In this document: piece after piece, positions 48,287 through 57,565 of the stretch | Position numbering within the stretch: position 1 is the stretch's first letter | How the letters are laid out: every line of letters begins with the position of its first letter | From: Malonomonas rubra | GTDB taxonomy: Bacteria > Desulfobacterota > Desulfuromonadia > Desulfuromonadales > Geopsychrobacteraceae | DNA length: 59,855 bases | Assembly: GCF_003247215.1 (NCBI RefSeq) | Contig: NZ_QKAP01000093.1 | Location: forward strand, 1 to 59,855 | Reading direction: 5' to 3' | Position numbers and translations under genes: made by a program | Notes under the pieces: model-generated | What the model was told of the DNA's origin: nothing | What the model saw: the letters and a program-made list of their open reading frames with translations, nothing else | Databases searched by the model: none

Positions 48287-48803
48287 ATTCCTCAGCAGAA
48301 AATCGGTCCTGCTCACTTCGCTGCTGTTCATGACCCTCATGATGGTTATCTGCATGAGGTTGGTCAACCCGGCGATCGACGGGCAGGGCGGAGCCAGCCT
48401 CCTTGCTTTACAGCTGGCTTTCGACAAGAATCTTGGCATTGAAATCATTAACTGCTGGGGAGCGGAAGGGAGCGCCGTTTATCGGCGCTGGTGCTTTACC
48501 GATTATCTGTATGCGATTTCCTACACCATCTTTCTAGCTTCACTTTTGGTAGTTTTGCTGTTTCGTAAAGGCAAAATAGGCTCGTCAATTCTTTCTTCGA
48601 CACCATTCATTGTGCTGGGAGCGGGTGTTTGCGACTGTCTGGAAAATATGATGGAGTACTTTTTCATTCAAGATCCGCACAACTTTCCAGCGCAACTGTT
48701 CTTTGCGCATTCGCTGATTTCGGTGTTGAAATGGGCCGGAATTTTTACGGCCGTTGCTACGGTTATTTTCCTGTTACCGCAACGTCCCCGCCAAACAGAG
48801 TAA
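48279..48803 (+). CDS. Small membrane protein coupled to gltD
   Basis: A 174-residue protein from ATG 48279, overlapping the gltD stop by eight bases. About four hydrophobic segments (about 8-24, 78-97, 104-123 and 147-167) predict an inner-membrane protein. Between the first two is an extracytoplasmic loop with two cysteines. I do not recognise the family. The overlap suggests it is made with glutamate synthase, but no functional link can be read from the sequence. A shorter 3' spacing leads to the glycerate kinase gene. Confidence 0.75.
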   Translation: MLKFLSRKSVLLTSLLFMTLMMVICMRLVNPAIDGQGGASLLALQLAFDKNLGIEIINCWGAEGSAVYRRWCFTDYLYAISYTIFLASLLVVLLFRKGKIGSSILSSTPFIVLGAGVCDCLENMMEYFFIQDPHNFPAQLFFAHSLISVLKWAGIFTAVATVIFLLPQRPRQTE

Positions 48804-48879
48804 AATATAAGTACTTGGGACTATTCCTGAATCAGGAAATAAAAAAACCTCCAAATTTCACATAAGTAAGGAATGATTC

Positions 48880-49830
48880 GTGTACAAAGCAGAACTCTGG
48901 CCAACTGGAGCTAAAATTCAATCTGACGCTGAAGAGCGAGAACTGCTCGATTTTTTACAACCGCTGTTCGGCGGGCAACTGGCGCTGAGCGGTCTGCCAA
49001 CTGCCCTGACAGAGGAATTACCGCGTCTTTATTTGCCACTGGCCGCTTGGTTGGACAAGAAACGGACCGCTGGCCATCCCCTGTTGGTCGCCCTAAACGG
49101 TTCGCAAGGGAGCGGCAAATCGACCCTCTGCAATCTGCTGAAATGGATTCTCGAAGCTGCCTTCGACTGTCACGCCTGCATCATCTCTATCGATGACCTC
49201 TACCTGGGCAAGGCTGCTCGCCAAAGGTTGAGCGAATCAGTGCACCCCCTGCTCGCGACTCGCGGCGTTCCCGGCACCCACGACATACCGCTCGGATTGG
49301 AACTGCTGAAACGTTTGAAAAGCCAGACCGAACACGCAAAAGTCGAAATTCCCCGCTTCAGCAAGGCGGACGATGACCGCCTGCCCGAAACTGATTGGGA
49401 TTTCGTGACTACCCCAGTCGACATGATCCTGTTCGAAGGCTGGTGCGTCGGGGCGACTCCGCAGGCGGAAGCAGAATTGCAGAAACCGATCAACCAGATG
49501 GAAGAGAAGGAAGATAGCCATGGTCGCTGGAGGCGCTATGTCAACGACCAGCTGGCTGGTCCTTATCGTGAGCTGTTCTCACTGATCGATCTGCAGCTGA
49601 TGCTGAAAATCCCCGATTGGCAGATGGTCTATCTCTGGCGCAGAAAACAGGAGCAGCAACTAGCCGCGAAGCAGAGCGGGGAAGGGGTGATGGGCGAGAT
49701 CGCCTTACAGCGTTTTATCATGCATTACGAGCGACTGACCAAACATCAGCTCGAAACGCTTCCCGAAACCGCCGATCTGGTGATGTCGCTCAACGAAAAG
49801 CAAAGGGTAAGCTCGATCCAATTGCGCTGA
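48880..49830 (+). CDS. glyK: D-glycerate 3-kinase-like P-loop kinase
   Basis: A 316-residue P-loop kinase with Walker A A-L-N-G-S-Q-G-S-G-K-S-T (about 70-81) and the later S-I-D-D-L-Y-L-G and V-D-M-I-L-F-E-G-W motifs of the GLYK family related to plant and fungal glycerate kinase (YGR205W-type). It would phosphorylate D-glycerate to 3-phosphoglycerate. Start is GTG 48880 with AAGGA upstream. Its place before the glucosylglycerate genes supports the call, since phosphorolysis of glucosylglycerate frees glycerate. Confidence 0.85.
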   Translation: MYKAELWPTGAKIQSDAEERELLDFLQPLFGGQLALSGLPTALTEELPRLYLPLAAWLDKKRTAGHPLLVALNGSQGSGKSTLCNLLKWILEAAFDCHACIISIDDLYLGKAARQRLSESVHPLLATRGVPGTHDIPLGLELLKRLKSQTEHAKVEIPRFSKADDDRLPETDWDFVTTPVDMILFEGWCVGATPQAEAELQKPINQMEEKEDSHGRWRRYVNDQLAGPYRELFSLIDLQLMLKIPDWQMVYLWRRKQEQQLAAKQSGEGVMGEIALQRFIMHYERLTKHQLETLPETADLVMSLNEKQRVSSIQLR

Positions 49831-49890
49831 CTGGCACCTGCCTTGCACCATTGATGCTCTAACTGACCTACAAAGCCGTAGGAGATTTCA

Positions 49891-50688
49891 ATGACGCAAC
49901 AGATACAGCTGATCATTCTTACCGACCTTGACGGAACCCTGCTCGATCACCACAGCTACAGCTGGCAGGCGGCATACCCTGCCCTGCAAATGCTGCGGGA
50001 AAGGGGAATCCCGCTGATTTTATGTACCAGCAAAACAGCAGCTGAAGTCTCCAAACTGCATCAAGAGCTGGAACTTAACACTCCTTACATCGTCGAAAAC
50101 GGTGCCGGCATAATTCTCGACTCGTGTCAGCAATCTGCACATTTTTTCGGCACCCCTTACCCCAAATTGGTCAAACAACTGCAAAGTTTAAGACAACAAC
50201 GAGGTTATCACTTTACCGGTTTTAATGATTATTCCGTCGCTGCAGTTGCCGCCGCAACCGGACTCGACAGCACTCGTGCGGCGCTTGCCAAGCAGCGACT
50301 CTGTTCGGAGCCGATTCGCTGGGAAGACAGTGACGACTCGCTGCTGGAATTTCAAACGGAGATCGCCAAGCTGGATCTGCAACTGCTGCGCGGCGGCCGC
50401 TTCTACCATGTCCTCAGTATAGAAGCCGACAAAGGCAAAGCGTTGCGCTGGTTGCTTGAGCATTATCGTTCATCAGCCCCTTCCACCCGTTGGCGCAGCA
50501 TCGCCCTCGGCGACGGACCGAACGACCAAGCGATGCTGGAAGCGGCAGATATAGCCGTGGTAATCCCTTCGCTTAGCGGGCTGTCCCCCAAACCAAAAGA
50601 CACCACCGTTATTTACGCGAGCGAACCGGGACCGGTCGGTTGGAATCAGACCATCCTGGACATTCTAAAGGAGCAAACCAATGGCTGA
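49891..50688 (+). CDS. gpgP: Glucosyl-/mannosyl-3-phosphoglycerate phosphatase (HAD)
   Basis: A 265-residue HAD phosphatase of the MPGP family. Motif I is L-T-D-L-D-G-T-L-L-D (two catalytic Asp), motif II is L-C-T-S-K-T, and motif IV is L-G-D-G-P-N-D. It removes the phosphate from 3-phosphoglyceryl sugars. As the next gene is a glucosyl-3-phosphoglycerate synthase overlapping by eight bases, the substrate is most likely glucosyl-3-phosphoglycerate, yielding the compatible solute glucosylglycerate. Confidence 0.9.
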   Translation: MTQQIQLIILTDLDGTLLDHHSYSWQAAYPALQMLRERGIPLILCTSKTAAEVSKLHQELELNTPYIVENGAGIILDSCQQSAHFFGTPYPKLVKQLQSLRQQRGYHFTGFNDYSVAAVAAATGLDSTRAALAKQRLCSEPIRWEDSDDSLLEFQTEIAKLDLQLLRGGRFYHVLSIEADKGKALRWLLEHYRSSAPSTRWRSIALGDGPNDQAMLEAADIAVVIPSLSGLSPKPKDTTVIYASEPGPVGWNQTILDILKEQTNG

Positions 50689-51892
50689 CTTTTTCCAAAA
50701 TGGCGTCATCACCACCCTGCACAATCTGACCGATCGCCCCCTCGAAGAACTGGAAAACGAATTACAGAAGTTTTCCGGCCGGCGGCCGATGAGCCTGGTT
50801 CTGCCATCCCTCTTCTCCGAACTGGAAGGTCCGGCACTGGACCCGATCCTCGATGATTTGAAACAAGCTTCTTACCTGCGCGAGATTGTTATCGGACTCG
50901 ATCGCGCCGACGAGGCACAGTTCAATTACGCCAAAAAATACTTCGGCCGCCTGCCACAGGAACATCGTATCCTCTGGAACGATGGCCCGCGCTTGCGAGC
51001 CGTTGACAAGATGTTAGCCGAAAAGGGTCTGGCGCCGACCGAGATGGGCAAGGGGCGCAACGTCTGGTACTGCTTCGGTTACGTCCTCGCCTCTGGGCGT
51101 AGCCGTGCGGTGGCACTGCACGACTGCGATATCGTTACCTACAAACGCGATATGTTGGCCCGGCTGATCTATCCGGTCGCCAACCCGGCCTTCAACTATC
51201 AATTCTGCAAAGGTTTCTATTCGCGAATCGCGGGCGGCAGCCTCAACGGCCGGGTCTGCAGATTACTGGTCACCCCACTGCTGCGTTCGTTGCAAAAAGT
51301 TGTCGGCTACTCCGATTACCTTGAATACCTCGACAGCTTCCGCTATGCATTAGCCGGTGAATTCTCGATGCGGGTTGATGTCCTTAATGACCTGCGCATC
51401 CCAAGTGACTGGGGCTTGGAGATCGGCCTTTTATCGGAGATGTACCGCAACTACACTCGCAGCCGGGTCTGCCAGGTCGATATCGCCGATGTCTACGACC
51501 ACAAGCACCAGGACCTGTCGGAGGGGAATCCCCAGGGTGGTCTGTCCCGGATGAGTACCGACATCACAAAAGCGGTTATTCGCAAACTGGCCACCCAGGG
51601 GAATGTTTTTTCGCTGGAAACATTCCGTACCGTAAAAGCAACCTACTTCCGCGAGGCACTCGATTTTGTTGAGCGCTATTACAATGACGCGCTAATGAAC
51701 GGGCTGGAAATAGATCGCCACAAAGAAGAGAAGGCCGTGGAGCTGTTTGCCGAGAATATCATGCGGGCTGGTGAATTTTACCTGTCAAACCCAATGGAGA
51801 CACCCAACATGCCGACCTGGAACCGGGTGATCAGTGCGATTCCGGATATTCTGGATCACATTTATGAGGCGGTGGAGGAAGATAACAAATAG
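50681..51892 (+). CDS. gpgS: Glucosyl-3-phosphoglycerate synthase (GT81)
   Basis: A 403-residue GT-A glycosyltransferase of family GT81 that joins glucose from an NDP-glucose to 3-phosphoglycerate. The metal-binding motif is in V-A-L-H-D-C-D-I-V-T-Y. Nearby K-G-R-N-V-W-Y, F-C-K-G-F-Y-S-R and G-D/E-F-S-M-R regions are typical of GpgS. Translation is coupled to gpgP through an eight-base overlap. Together they make glucosylglycerate, which accumulates under salt stress or nitrogen shortage in other bacteria; nitrogen genes gltBD lie just upstream. Confidence 0.92.
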   Translation: MADFFQNGVITTLHNLTDRPLEELENELQKFSGRRPMSLVLPSLFSELEGPALDPILDDLKQASYLREIVIGLDRADEAQFNYAKKYFGRLPQEHRILWNDGPRLRAVDKMLAEKGLAPTEMGKGRNVWYCFGYVLASGRSRAVALHDCDIVTYKRDMLARLIYPVANPAFNYQFCKGFYSRIAGGSLNGRVCRLLVTPLLRSLQKVVGYSDYLEYLDSFRYALAGEFSMRVDVLNDLRIPSDWGLEIGLLSEMYRNYTRSRVCQVDIADVYDHKHQDLSEGNPQGGLSRMSTDITKAVIRKLATQGNVFSLETFRTVKATYFREALDFVERYYNDALMNGLEIDRHKEEKAVELFAENIMRAGEFYLSNPMETPNMPTWNRVISAIPDILDHIYEAVEEDNK

Positions 51893-51899
51893 AGGACAG

Positions 51900-51943
51900 A
51901 CAGATAAAAACTGTCAGAACTTAGCCTAGTGGTTTTTATCTGT
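51900..51943. repeat. 12-bp perfect inverted repeat between convergent units
   Basis: ACAGATAAAAAC (51900-51911) and GTTTTTATCTGT (51932-51943) are perfect complements around 20 bases. It lies between gpgS and the fapA remnant, which converge, so it may act as a weak bidirectional terminator. Confidence 0.5.
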
Positions 51944-51966
51944 GACAGTATTACTTTTGGGTGAAC

Positions 51967-53235
51967 CTATTCAGCAGCCACTTTGGAGACAGCCGCTTCT
52001 TGAGCGACTTTTGCCCCAGCTCGTAAAATTTCCTTTTCCAGTTCGACGGCAGCTTTCTGCAACGGCGACATTCTCAGGTAGCGCAGGCCACCATCCTTCG
52101 TATTTTCAATGACCGTCAATGGCCCCTTGCGTACGTGCTTGTTCTTTTCCGAAGCCTCCCCCAGATGGATCGAGACCCCTTCGAGCAATTGACTGCTGAC
52201 CTTTAATTTGGTGTTGTTGTTAGACTGCCCCTGCTTGGTCGATGCCGCCAGTTCTGCGTGGAATTGTTCCCGCTCGACTTCCAGTTTTTCCAATGGGCTT
52301 ATGGCAGACTTGAGACGCCCAATCTGGCGATCGATCCGCTTGATACTTTCCCGCAAAAAAGCAAAACGGTCTGTATCCGGAAAGTAGACCCCGGCTGTCA
52401 CTTTAGTATTGATCCTGGCCGAGGTACCAATCACCTTGGTCTCGATTCCTTCCAAGGCAACACAGGCACCACCCATGATGGTACCCCGCTCGATGATAAT
52501 TTTCCCGGTTGCCTGACGGTCGAATTGCGGATTTCGTTTTTCACCAGGACATCTCCATAGCAATAAACGGTTACCTGATTTAAGAAACCGGCCAACAAAC
52601 ACCGCGGCAGATAATTTCTCCACTCCATTCGCCAGCGACCAGCGAGAAACCCGTCCCCGCTCGGCCGGATGCGGCAGACCGTGTGCCTTCCTTCCCGGAA
52701 CCCCTTCCTGCGGCTGGTGCAATTTGCCAATCGTCTGCCCAACCTCAATTATTGTAAGGGCGTGTCGGGTGCGCAAATCGACCTTCCCTTTTTTATCTTC
52801 AGCAAACTCCGCTTCCTCGCCCGAGGTTTTCACCATCAATTCGAACCGGCCATCCTCACCAAATTGAGGTTCTAAGCCCTTGACCAGCACCACCGACAGC
52901 TTCTGAATCCCGGTTTCGACAGCAGCATCAAAATCATACGGCGCCTCAAAATCGATTCCCACCTCGACAATATTTGTACTTGTGCAGCAACCCGGGCAGT
53001 TTGCTCCTCCCCAGATGGACTAGACTCGCCAATCGTTTGTTCACCCTCTTCATCTGAAAACAGTCTTTCTGCCGCTGCTTCGGCGCGGGCAATACTTTCA
53101 TCCGAGATAATCGGCCCAGCATTCAATCTGCTCTTCAGCAAGACGCAAGAACAATTGATAATCCGGTGTTTCCAGCTTGAAAAGCAGATCAGGCAGGGAT
53201 GACTTTTGGTTTTCAGGAGTTTCCATTGCAGGCAT
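51967..53235 (-). pseudogene. Decayed fapA/DUF342 gene with frameshifts and an internal deletion
   Basis: From ATG 53235 (GGGAGA site) the frame runs about 47 codons and stops. The continuation shifts to another frame around 53130 (I-I-S-D-E-S-I-A-R-A-E-A-A-A-E-R-L-F) and again around 52985. It then reads G-I-D-F-E-A-P-Y-D-F ... D-G-R-F-E-L-M-V-K-T-S-G-E-E-A-E-F-A, a clear FapA (DUF342, flagellar-assembly-protein-A-like) signature. Another pair of shifts surrounds F-L-N-Q-V-T-V-Y-C-Y-G-D-V-L-V-K-N-E (about 52580-52500). Roughly 90 residues of the central beta-helix are missing between P-A-E-R-G and F-L-N-Q-V. The C-terminal coiled coil remains. At least four frame changes plus a deletion make this a real pseudogene. 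Confidence 0.85.
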
Positions 53236-53335
53236 TTTCTCTCCCTTGACGAACCTACATCGCCAAGCTCAACAGAAGTCTCACCAAGCAAAAGAAACCA
53301 TTAAGCCGCTAAAACCTGTATATTCTTTCTGTTGA

Positions 53336-55084
53336 TTAGATTTTTTCTTCGGCCAACCAAAGAACATGATATGGAGGGAGTTCGATGACAGTCCGTTGGC
53401 TGGTGACAACTTCACCGGTCAGCAAACCAACCCAACGACCGCTGAATTGACCATCCAAAGCGCCATCAAGATAAAGATTGCGCTGCTGATCGGTCAGGTT
53501 GTGGGCAGCAAAAATCCGTTGCCGACCATCCAAGCTGTAACGCCAGAAGCCGAAAAGATGCTCGCCGAGATGCAAAACCTCCTGCCTGCCGTCAGGATGA
53601 AATGCGGGTTGTTGGCGGCGAATCGACAAACGGCGACGCAGTTCGTTGAAGACGATCGCCTGGTCAGAATGCTCATCAGCCAACAATTCCGCCAGCTCCG
53701 AATATTGCAAACGGCGACGATTGATGGTCCGCGCCCGGCCGGTCTGCAAAACCCCCGCATGATAATTCGGCGTCGCGAGCAGACTGTGGATATAGATCGC
53801 AGGAATCCCACGCAGCCCCATCATCAATGTTTGTGCCAACAAGAAACGGGCAATCTGCCAGCAGTCATCCCCCAACCAGGTTCCTTTTAAGGCGTCGAAG
53901 TATCCGATATTAATTTCATAAGGACTCTTGCTGCCATCGGCATTCCTTTTATAACTGACCAGACCGCCGAACTTCTCCATTCCCTGCAGTAACAGGTCAA
54001 CCTCCCCCTGCGGCAATAACCCCTCCAGCGGACGCATGCCGACGCCATCGTGCGACGCGGTGAAATTGAGGAAAGTACAACCAGGCGGTGCGCTGCAGTG
54101 GGTTCGCGCCCAATCGCACAGGTACTGGCTAGTTCCACGGTACAACCCGTGCAAAAGGAGCGGTGCCAGGCTGAACTGATAGATCATGTGGGCTTCGTCG
54201 CTGTCCCCAAAGTAGCTTAGATTCTGATGATAGGGCAAATTCGTCTCTGTCAGCAGCACCGACTTCGGGGCGACAACGCCGATCAGATCACGCAGCAATT
54301 TGACTATTTCATGTGTCTGCGGCAGGTTCAGGCAGGCAGTACCCCACTCCTTCCATAAAAACGCTACCGCATCCAGCCGGATCAGACGCGCCCCTTGCTG
54401 CAGATAAAAAAGCAAGATTCTGATGTACTCCAGCAACACCTCGGGATTGGAAAAATCTACATCAACCTGATCGGCACTGAATGTTGTCCAGACTTTTGCC
54501 GGACCGGCATCGGTTTCCACTTCGGTGAGCAGTTCCGATTGGCGCGGACGAACGACTTGAATTAAGTCAGCATCGTCGGGTGGAGTGATAAAATAGTGCC
54601 GCCCCGGTTTTTCGTTGCGCAGAAATTGCTGAAACCAGTGATGCTGACTGGAAACGTGATTAATAACCAAATCGACCATCAGGTCGAAATGGCGATTGAG
54701 GGCTGCTATCTGCGGCCAGTCACCGAGCTCCGGATTGACCTGCCGGTAATCGATGACGGCGAACCCATCGTCGGAGCTATAAGGAAAGAAAGGCAACAGA
54801 TGTACAATGCTAACAAGTTCCGTCAAGTGCTGCTCAAGAAATGAGCTTAAACTCTGCAGCGGACTCTGTCCGTCTGCGCAAACCGAATCACCATAGCTGA
54901 TCAGGATCACATCCCGCTCATCCCATAAACGGCAAACCAGTTCTTCAGCTGCTGGATTTTGTGCCCAGTCGAGCTCGGCAACTATCCGTTTTAAAATATA
55001 TTTTACTTGTTCTTCTGGGTAAATCCGTCGAAGCCGGATTTCAGCATGTTGCACAAATGCGTTCAGAATCTCTGCAGCCGCCAT
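53336..55084 (-). CDS. ggaP: GH13_18 phosphorylase, probably glucosylglycerate phosphorylase
   Basis: A 582-residue GH13 subfamily 18 enzyme, the sucrose-phosphorylase group. Nucleophile Asp is in R-L-D-A-V-A-F-L-W-K-E, acid/base Glu in V-L-L-T-E-T-N, and the third carboxylate in F-T-A-S-H-D-G-V-G-M-R. The longer W-K-E-W-G-T-A-C-L-N-L-P-Q-T-H-E-I-V-K-L segment resembles glucosylglycerate and related phosphorylases more than true sucrose phosphorylase. With gpgS, gpgP and glyK next door, the likely reaction is glucosylglycerate plus phosphate to glucose-1-phosphate plus glycerate. No sucrose genes are nearby. No signal peptide. Confidence 0.85.
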   Translation of the reverse strand: MAAAEILNAFVQHAEIRLRRIYPEEQVKYILKRIVAELDWAQNPAAEELVCRLWDERDVILISYGDSVCADGQSPLQSLSSFLEQHLTELVSIVHLLPFFPYSSDDGFAVIDYRQVNPELGDWPQIAALNRHFDLMVDLVINHVSSQHHWFQQFLRNEKPGRHYFITPPDDADLIQVVRPRQSELLTEVETDAGPAKVWTTFSADQVDVDFSNPEVLLEYIRILLFYLQQGARLIRLDAVAFLWKEWGTACLNLPQTHEIVKLLRDLIGVVAPKSVLLTETNLPYHQNLSYFGDSDEAHMIYQFSLAPLLLHGLYRGTSQYLCDWARTHCSAPPGCTFLNFTASHDGVGMRPLEGLLPQGEVDLLLQGMEKFGGLVSYKRNADGSKSPYEINIGYFDALKGTWLGDDCWQIARFLLAQTLMMGLRGIPAIYIHSLLATPNYHAGVLQTGRARTINRRRLQYSELAELLADEHSDQAIVFNELRRRLSIRRQQPAFHPDGRQEVLHLGEHLFGFWRYSLDGRQRIFAAHNLTDQQRNLYLDGALDGQFSGRWVGLLTGEVVTSQRTVIELPPYHVLWLAEEKI

Positions 55085-55156
55085 AATCCATATCCCTTTT
55101 GGTAAACTCCAGATATAAATCGCTGCAGAATGCAGGCCAACCCCTTAAAGGAAATG

Positions 55157-55187
55157 AAAAGCCCGCCGAGGAAGAGTCTCGGCGGGC
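55157..55187 (-). terminator. Terminator of the cytochrome gene
   Basis: GCCCGCCGAG and CTCGGCGGGC (55161-55170 and 55178-55187) pair perfectly; on the minus strand TTTT follows at 55160-55157. Confidence 0.85.
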
Positions 55188-55215
55188 AGGATAAAACTTA
55201 AAGATTTTTGCAGCC

Positions 55216-55530
55216 TTATTTGACGTGGCAGCGATTACAATTGGCCTTGGCTTCGAAGGCCCGTTTACCATTGTGACAAACACCACAGTAATTTCCAGCA
55301 TAGATGTCCGCCATCTTGATCTCTACTGTCCCGAATTTCATCTTCGGAAAGACATCCTTATTGTGACACTCCATACACTTAACCCCCGCATCCTTATGAA
55401 TCTGTCCAGAAAAAATCACCTTTCCCATCGGGCTCTTGGTAAACTCAAGGGTTTTCCCCGGAGGTACGGCAACAGCGGCAGTTACACTGCAAAACGCGAC
55501 GACGGCCAACAACAAAATCATTTTTTTCAT
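55216..55530 (-). CDS. Small periplasmic triheme c-type cytochrome
   Basis: A 104-residue precursor with a Sec signal peptide (about 1-21, M-K-K-M-I-L-L-L ... A-V-A) and three heme-attachment motifs, C-M-E-C-H, C-G-V-C-H and C-N-R-C-H. Extra histidines (including Q-I-H-K) could serve as distal ligands. It resembles cytochrome c7/triheme domains used by Geobacter-like bacteria for electron transfer across the periplasm. It has its own terminator. It might accept electrons from the periplasmic hydrogenase, though that gene pair is 50 kb away. Confidence 0.92.
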   Translation of the reverse strand: MKKMILLLAVVAFCSVTAAVAVPPGKTLEFTKSPMGKVIFSGQIHKDAGVKCMECHNKDVFPKMKFGTVEIKMADIYAGNYCGVCHNGKRAFEAKANCNRCHVK

Positions 55531-55715
55531 TCATCCTACCTCATTGTTTTAGGGTTAAGGGCAGAAATATCACTAAGGAAGTTAGCTTATCTTATTAAGA
55601 AGGTCAACTTCGGATCAGCAGATAATTTAATCTCTTCTTTTGCCCCCCAAAATAAATTATTATTAAGCTTGTGCTATAAATTGACTTTAAATCGGATTCC
55701 TGTTTGGAGCCTTCC

Positions 55716-56927
55716 TTGGAACATTTTATCGCAAGACAGCCGATTTTTGATCGAAATGGCAAAGTCTACGCCTACGAACTGCTGTTCCGCTCCGGACTCC
55801 ACAACTACTTCGATGCAGCCGATCAGGACCAGGCAGCCGCCAGCGTTATCGCCAACAGCAGCCTGCTGTTCGGCCTCAATGAGATGAGTGCCGGGGCAAA
55901 AGTCTTTGTCAATTGCACGCACAAGGTTCTGGTTGAGGATTTTATGACCGTGCTGCCGAAAGAGCAGGCGGTTGTCGAAGTTCTCGAGAATGTCACTCCC
56001 GACGGTGAGGTCATTGCTGCCTGCCTTCGACTGAAGCAGCAAGGCTACATCCTCGCCCTCGACGACTTCGTTTATCATGACAACTGGGAACCCCTGTTGC
56101 AGATAGCAGATATCATCAAAGTCGATTTTCTGGACAGTGGTGCCGAAGAGCAGGAACAGCTGGCGAAAATGATGATTCCGCGCGGCATCCGCATGTTGGC
56201 TGAAAAAGTCGAAACTATAGAGGATTACGAACAGGCCAAGGCGATGGGCTACCAACTGTTCCAGGGGTACTTCTTCAGCAAGCCGGTGATTATTTCACGC
56301 AAAGACATCCCGACCAACAAATATCAATTTCTGCGCATTCTCAAGGATATCTACAGCGAAGATATCGAATTCCAGAAACTGGCTAAAACCATCCAGAGCG
56401 AGGTTTCGCTCTCCTACAAACTACTTAAGCTGATCAACTCCGCTGCCTTTGCGCTGCGGCATAAGGTCACCAACATCCTGCAGGCGCTCTCTTTGCTCGG
56501 GATCCGGGAAATTCGCAACTGGGTTTCGTTGCTCTCCGTTTCGGCGATGGCCGATGACAAACCGGCCGAATTGGTCGTCATTTCCCTGGTCAGAGCCAAG
56601 TTTTGCGAGCAGCTTGCAGAGCCCTGTAACCTACGGGGGAAAAAATCGGAGCTCTTCCTCATGGGGCTGTTCTCCCTGCTGGATGTCATTATGTCCCGGC
56701 CCCTTGATGAGATTCTTGAGGAGATCACCATCGATGAGAGTATCCAGCAGGCTCTCCTAGGGGGAGGCGGGACGATGCGTGATATCCTGCAGCTGATCCT
56801 TGCCATAGAAAAGGCCAACTGGGATGAGGTGACCGGGCTTTCTGTGCAGTTGGGGATCAACGAGCAACCACTCAATGAGGCCTACATGGACGCCATCAAG
56901 TGGGCGCATAAGATCTACAACCTCTGA
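55716..56927 (+). CDS. EAL-HDOD signalling protein
   Basis: A 403-residue protein with an N-terminal EAL-like domain (about 1-200) and a C-terminal HDOD domain (about 205-395). It belongs to the YuxH-type EAL-HDOD family. The EAL signature is changed to E-L-L-F-R in Y-A-Y-E-L-L-F-R-S-G, and the acidic D-D-F motif is present, so hydrolysis of c-di-GMP may be lost and binding retained. The start TTG 55716 has GGAG six bases before it; TTG 55704 is the alternative. No partner gene is adjacent. Confidence 0.9.
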   Translation: MEHFIARQPIFDRNGKVYAYELLFRSGLHNYFDAADQDQAAASVIANSSLLFGLNEMSAGAKVFVNCTHKVLVEDFMTVLPKEQAVVEVLENVTPDGEVIAACLRLKQQGYILALDDFVYHDNWEPLLQIADIIKVDFLDSGAEEQEQLAKMMIPRGIRMLAEKVETIEDYEQAKAMGYQLFQGYFFSKPVIISRKDIPTNKYQFLRILKDIYSEDIEFQKLAKTIQSEVSLSYKLLKLINSAAFALRHKVTNILQALSLLGIREIRNWVSLLSVSAMADDKPAELVVISLVRAKFCEQLAEPCNLRGKKSELFLMGLFSLLDVIMSRPLDEILEEITIDESIQQALLGGGGTMRDILQLILAIEKANWDEVTGLSVQLGINEQPLNEAYMDAIKWAHKIYNL

Positions 56928-57104
56928 CCCCCAAATACAGACGAACTTCCCCGAGGTCTTTTTTCAGCGCCAACTCCAGGTGCAAACTGCTGTGCTTACA
57001 GACCTATTTTGCTTACTGCCGCTTGCCCTGCAGCTACGAAACCCGTTAGCATAACTGTATCGAGGTTTTTCCCCCGGTTTCGAACATCTATAAAAGAAAC
57101 AGTC

Positions 57105-57509
57105 ATGGAAAAAGTGTTTCGTAGCGAAGAAGAATGGCAGAAACAGCTTGAGCTTGAAGAGTTCTTGGTCACCCGCAGAGCGGGGACCGAACGTGCTTTC
57201 TCCGGCCGCTATTGGAACCATCATGCAACAGGTCGCTATGTCTGTGTCTGCTGTGATCTGGAACTGTTCCATTCCTCCAGCAAGTTTGATTCGGGCAGCG
57301 GCTGGCCGAGTTTCTTTCAGCCGATTGCGGAAGGTCATATCGTCAAGCAAGAGGATCGGAGCCATTTTATGATCCGCACAGAAACGATCTGTGCGCGCTG
57401 CGATGCTCACCTTGGCCACCTGTTCAGCGACGGACCGCAACCGACCGGGCTACGCTACTGCATCAACTCAGCAGCATTGAAATTCATTCCAGAATCAAGC
57501 GAAAATTGA
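57105..57509 (+). CDS. msrB: Peptide methionine-(R)-sulfoxide reductase
   Basis: A 134-residue MsrB that repairs oxidised methionine using thioredoxin. Zinc is held by C-V-C-C-D (first pair) and C-A-R-C-D-A-H-L-G-H (second pair). The catalytic Cys is in L-R-Y-C-I-N-S-A-A-L. The S-G-S-G-W-P-S-F family motif is present. ATG 57105 gives the normal length; the frame extends 32 codons upstream without resemblance. It lacks a strong ribosome site. It lies between signalling and oxygen-related genes (hemerythrin converging), consistent with an oxidative-stress role. Confidence 0.95.
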   Translation: MEKVFRSEEEWQKQLELEEFLVTRRAGTERAFSGRYWNHHATGRYVCVCCDLELFHSSSKFDSGSGWPSFFQPIAEGHIVKQEDRSHFMIRTETICARCDAHLGHLFSDGPQPTGLRYCINSAALKFIPESSEN

Positions 57510-57565
57510 GCAATAACAAAGGCAGCCAAACAACTGCCCTGAATGTTAGCAGGTATCCCCATCAC

